Source: Gammaproteobacteria bacterium (GTDB taxonomy: Bacteria > Pseudomonadota > Gammaproteobacteria > Arenicellales > Poriferihabitantaceae). From it: 6,979 nucleotides of DNA. The DNA lies in contig JAIBDK010000124.1 in NCBI GenBank assembly GCA_024679435.1, forward strand, positions 1 to 6,979. Reading direction: 5' to 3'. Below are positions 6,853 to 6,979 of the stretch, one piece after another. The stretch's first letter is position 1; each line of letters begins with the position of its first letter. Below the pieces are notes generated by a model. That model was not told the DNA's origin. It was given only the letters and a program-made list of their open reading frames with translations, and did not search any database. The position numbers and the translations under genes were made by a program.

Positions 6853-6979
6853 ATGCGCTCTTTAATAACATCTACGGCATTGACTGCTGTGATACTAGCT
6901 TCTTCCGTCCATTCAGCCCACGCAGTCAATATTGCTATTATTGATACTGGCCTGGACAGTGGCGTTCTAGGGAATTTTA
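6853..6979 (+). CDS. Secreted subtilisin-like serine protease (peptidase S8), N-terminal 42 residues; 3' end outside the window
   Basis: The frame starts at ATG 6853 with an AAGGG 12 bases upstream (6836-6840), a rather long spacing. The first 24 residues form a Sec signal peptide: MRS, a hydrophobic core (about residues 8-17), and a cleavage site after SAHA. The mature part would begin VNIAIIDTGLD, the classic block around the catalytic Asp of the subtilase triad (Asp31), so this is an exported S8 peptidase. The His and Ser regions lie beyond the window. Most secreted subtilases carry a propeptide of roughly 70-100 residues before this block; here there is essentially none. The gene is divergent from the polysaccharide operon and has its own upstream region with a sigma-54-like element. 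Whether it carries a C-terminal sorting signal cannot be seen. Confidence 0.85.
   Translation, partial: MRSLITSTALTAVILASSVHSAHAVNIAIIDTGLDSGVLGNF

Overview
The window reads as part of a surface-polysaccharide (O-antigen, capsule or exopolysaccharide) locus of a Gram-negative bacterium, most likely a proteobacterium. The signs are a leftward run of typical polysaccharide-modification genes, a Sec-type signal peptide on the divergent gene, and moderate base composition with proteobacterial-looking coding. The species cannot be named from the sequence, and placement below Proteobacteria would be a guess.

Layout. From 6501 down to 1, five genes lie on the minus strand with gaps of only 16, 22, 34 and 26 bases, so they are probably one operon. 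In transcription order: (1) a 781-residue protein with an N-terminal SAM methyltransferase, a kinase-like motif in the middle, a beta-type module and a C-terminal coiled coil, an order resembling the O-antigen chain terminator WbdD; (2) a 303-residue family 2 glycosyltransferase; (3) a ~687-residue two-part HAD-superfamily protein of the COG5610 type; (4) an unrecognised 84-residue basic protein; (5) the first 275 residues of a multi-spanning membrane protein with an HPDE motif, cut by the left window edge. The 351-base gap 6502-6852 separates this operon from a divergent plus-strand gene at the right edge: the first 42 residues of a secreted subtilisin-like (S8) protease whose catalytic Asp follows the signal peptide almost immediately.

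How the genes may work together. The glycosyltransferase would add sugar to a glycan. The methyltransferase/kinase-like protein could cap or modify the chain, and its uninterrupted heptad coiled coil could act as a length ruler as in WbdD. The HAD protein and membrane protein are accessory factors of unknown exact activity, often seen in such loci. The intergenic region carries a sigma-54-like element pointing at the protease and a weak extended -10 candidate pointing at the operon. No RNA genes, insertion sequences, CRISPR arrays or convincing terminators were seen.
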